Part shown: one piece after another, positions 63,152-64,000 of the stretch
How positions within the stretch are numbered: position 1 is the stretch's first letter
How the letters are laid out: each line of letters begins with the position of its first letter
Assembly: GCF_022267315.1 (NCBI RefSeq)
Contig: NZ_JAIKLE010000017.1
Location: 86,315 to 150,314 of the forward strand
Source of the DNA: Maribellus maritimus
GTDB lineage: Bacteria > Bacteroidota > Bacteroidia > Bacteroidales > Prolixibacteraceae
Length of the DNA: 64,000 bases
Reading direction: 5' to 3'
The notes under the pieces: generated by a model
What the model saw: the letters and a program-made list of their open reading frames with translations, nothing else
Told to the model about the DNA's origin: nothing
Databases searched by the model: none
Translations under genes and position numbers: made by a program

Positions 63152-64000
63152 TTATTTCTTTAATAGTTTCCCTGATATATTTCCTGCTGACGCCCCGACT
63201 GCCCCTGCAGCCACAGAACCGGCTTTGCTTGCCGATGAGCTTACATTCTTCCCATAATTGCCCATACCCCCGGCCATAATAATCCAGTTTGCTACTGTTG
63301 GAATCGTAAAGTATCCGATAATACCGATAACCATAAACACGATATACACCCCATTGGAAGCCTCGACCGAATAGGTTGGATCTGCCTGTAGCTTGTCAAT
63401 ATCCGCTTGAAGCATCAGTACCTGAATCCGTGCAAGGATGGAGCTGAACAGGTCAGAAACCGGGAGCCAGAGATAAACCGAAATGTACCGGGAGAACCAT
63501 TGTGTCATTGTCGATTGAAATCCATCATAAATACTAATGGCAAAAGCAATAGGACCAAGAATGGAAAGCACAATCAAAAAGAAAGTACGGATGGTGTCAA
63601 TAACCAAAGCTGCCGCCTGAAACAGTAATTCCAGAATCTCCCGGAAGAAATCGCGGATATTCTTTTTCATGTTGTACAGGCTCCGTTCAATATACATTCC
63701 CGACATGGTTGCCAAATCCGAAGGGCTCCATCCTAACTCATCCAGTTGTTTATCGAACTCCTCATCACTTACAAGAAAGGCAGTTTCAGGATTTCGTTTC
63801 ATAGCCTCGATTTCCAGTTGCTCTTTTAAATCCCGGTATTTTTCCATATCAAAAGTCTGGGATTCCAACATCTGGTGGGTGCCTTTCACAACTGGGCTCA
63901 AGACCACATTGATTGTTCCCAGAACAAAAGAGGGGAAGAACATAATACACAAGCCAATGGCAAAGGGGCGCAAAAGCGGGTAAACATCAATGGGTTCAGT
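63152..64000 (-). CDS. traJ: Conjugative transposon protein TraJ, 5' end outside window
   Basis: The frame is open to the last base. The visible first residues read TEPIDVYPLLRPFAIGLC, inside the protein, so the start codon is beyond the window. About 280 residues are visible of the usual 330 or so. Helical segments (FLIVLSILGPIAFAISIYDGF, VFMVIGIIGYFTIPTVANWIIMAGG) and the Gly/Ala/Ser-rich tail match TraJ, the VirB6-like inner-membrane channel protein. It is the first visible gene of the tra block and precedes traK. Confidence 0.92.
   Translation of the reverse strand, partial: TEPIDVYPLLRPFAIGLCIMFFPSFVLGTINVVLSPVVKGTHQMLESQTFDMEKYRDLKEQLEIEAMKRNPETAFLVSDEEFDKQLDELGWSPSDLATMSGMYIERSLYNMKKNIRDFFREILELLFQAAALVIDTIRTFFLIVLSILGPIAFAISIYDGFQSTMTQWFSRYISVYLWLPVSDLFSSILARIQVLMLQADIDKLQADPTYSVEASNGVYIVFMVIGIIGYFTIPTVANWIIMAGGMGNYGKNVSSSASKAGSVAAGAVGASAGNISGKLLKK

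Larger units (their letters stand above)
47714..64000. mobile_element. Integrative and conjugative element at tRNA-Lys, right end outside window
   Basis: Support: a complete tRNA followed within 260 bp by a tyrosine recombinase; a cargo block (type I restriction-modification, regulators, small unknown genes); and traJ-K-L-M-N of the Bacteroides conjugative-transposon type. The left boundary should lie at the tRNA 3' end (near 47770-47786). A second copy of that 3' end would mark the right boundary, outside the window. That int and tra belong to one element is inference. Two adjacent islands are the alternative. Confidence 0.75.

Overview
The window is chromosomal DNA of a Bacteroidota bacterium, most likely of the order Bacteroidales/Marinilabiliales (Prolixibacteraceae-like). 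This rests on family content: a type IX secretion sorting domain, DUF4301, DUF6090 and DUF2027-Smr proteins, Tra proteins of the Bacteroides conjugative-transposon type, -7 boxes matching TAnnTTTG, and few strong Shine-Dalgarno sequences. Species cannot be assigned from the sequence alone.

Region 1 (1-47.7 kb) looks like ordinary core chromosome. It opens with the truncated end of an outer-membrane usher-like protein. A DUF1080 lipoprotein, a large CotH-type secreted protein with a type IX sorting tail, and an M13 metallopeptidase follow. Next come housekeeping and transport genes: two EamA permeases, a MaoC-fold dehydratase, an MgtC/SapB membrane protein, a low-molecular-weight tyrosine phosphatase, shikimate dehydrogenase, a DUF368 membrane protein, a cupin, a TPR protein, DUF4301 and a radical SAM protein. 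A GH92 glycosidase, a class III aminotransferase and a LytS/LytTR two-component pair follow. Further on are a YgiQ radical SAM protein, a two-domain acyltransferase probably making aminolipids, an ABC-F ATPase with a degenerate second site, QueA, an Smr protein, a decayed four-helix-bundle gene and the RNase P RNA. The region ends with a sulfate-activation block: an SLC13 permease, then cysD, a CysN-APS-kinase fusion and a UDP-sugar epimerase in one direction. No PAPS reductase is visible, so the activated sulfate may serve polysaccharide sulfation rather than only cysteine synthesis (inference).

Region 2 (47.7-64 kb) is accessory DNA. A tRNA-Lys gene is followed directly by a tyrosine recombinase, an ORF6N protein, and a minus-strand operon of XRE regulator, HsdM, HsdS, HsdR and a small four-helix membrane protein. 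Beyond it lie about 0.9 kb of structured DNA without a convincing gene, three small genes of unknown function, and a traJ-K-L-M-N block running off the right edge. The simplest reading is an integrative and conjugative element (ICE) in the 3' end of tRNA-Lys carrying a type I restriction-modification module. Only one end lies in the window, so the limits and direct repeats cannot be confirmed.

The most interesting signals are the membrane protein translationally coupled to HsdR, two kinds of structured DNA/RNA element at 58.2-58.9 kb, three related 10-bp motifs spaced 32-33 bp apart beside the integrase, the degenerate active sites in the APS-kinase domain and in the ABC-F protein, and the inverted repeats flanking a broken four-helix-bundle gene next to rnpB.
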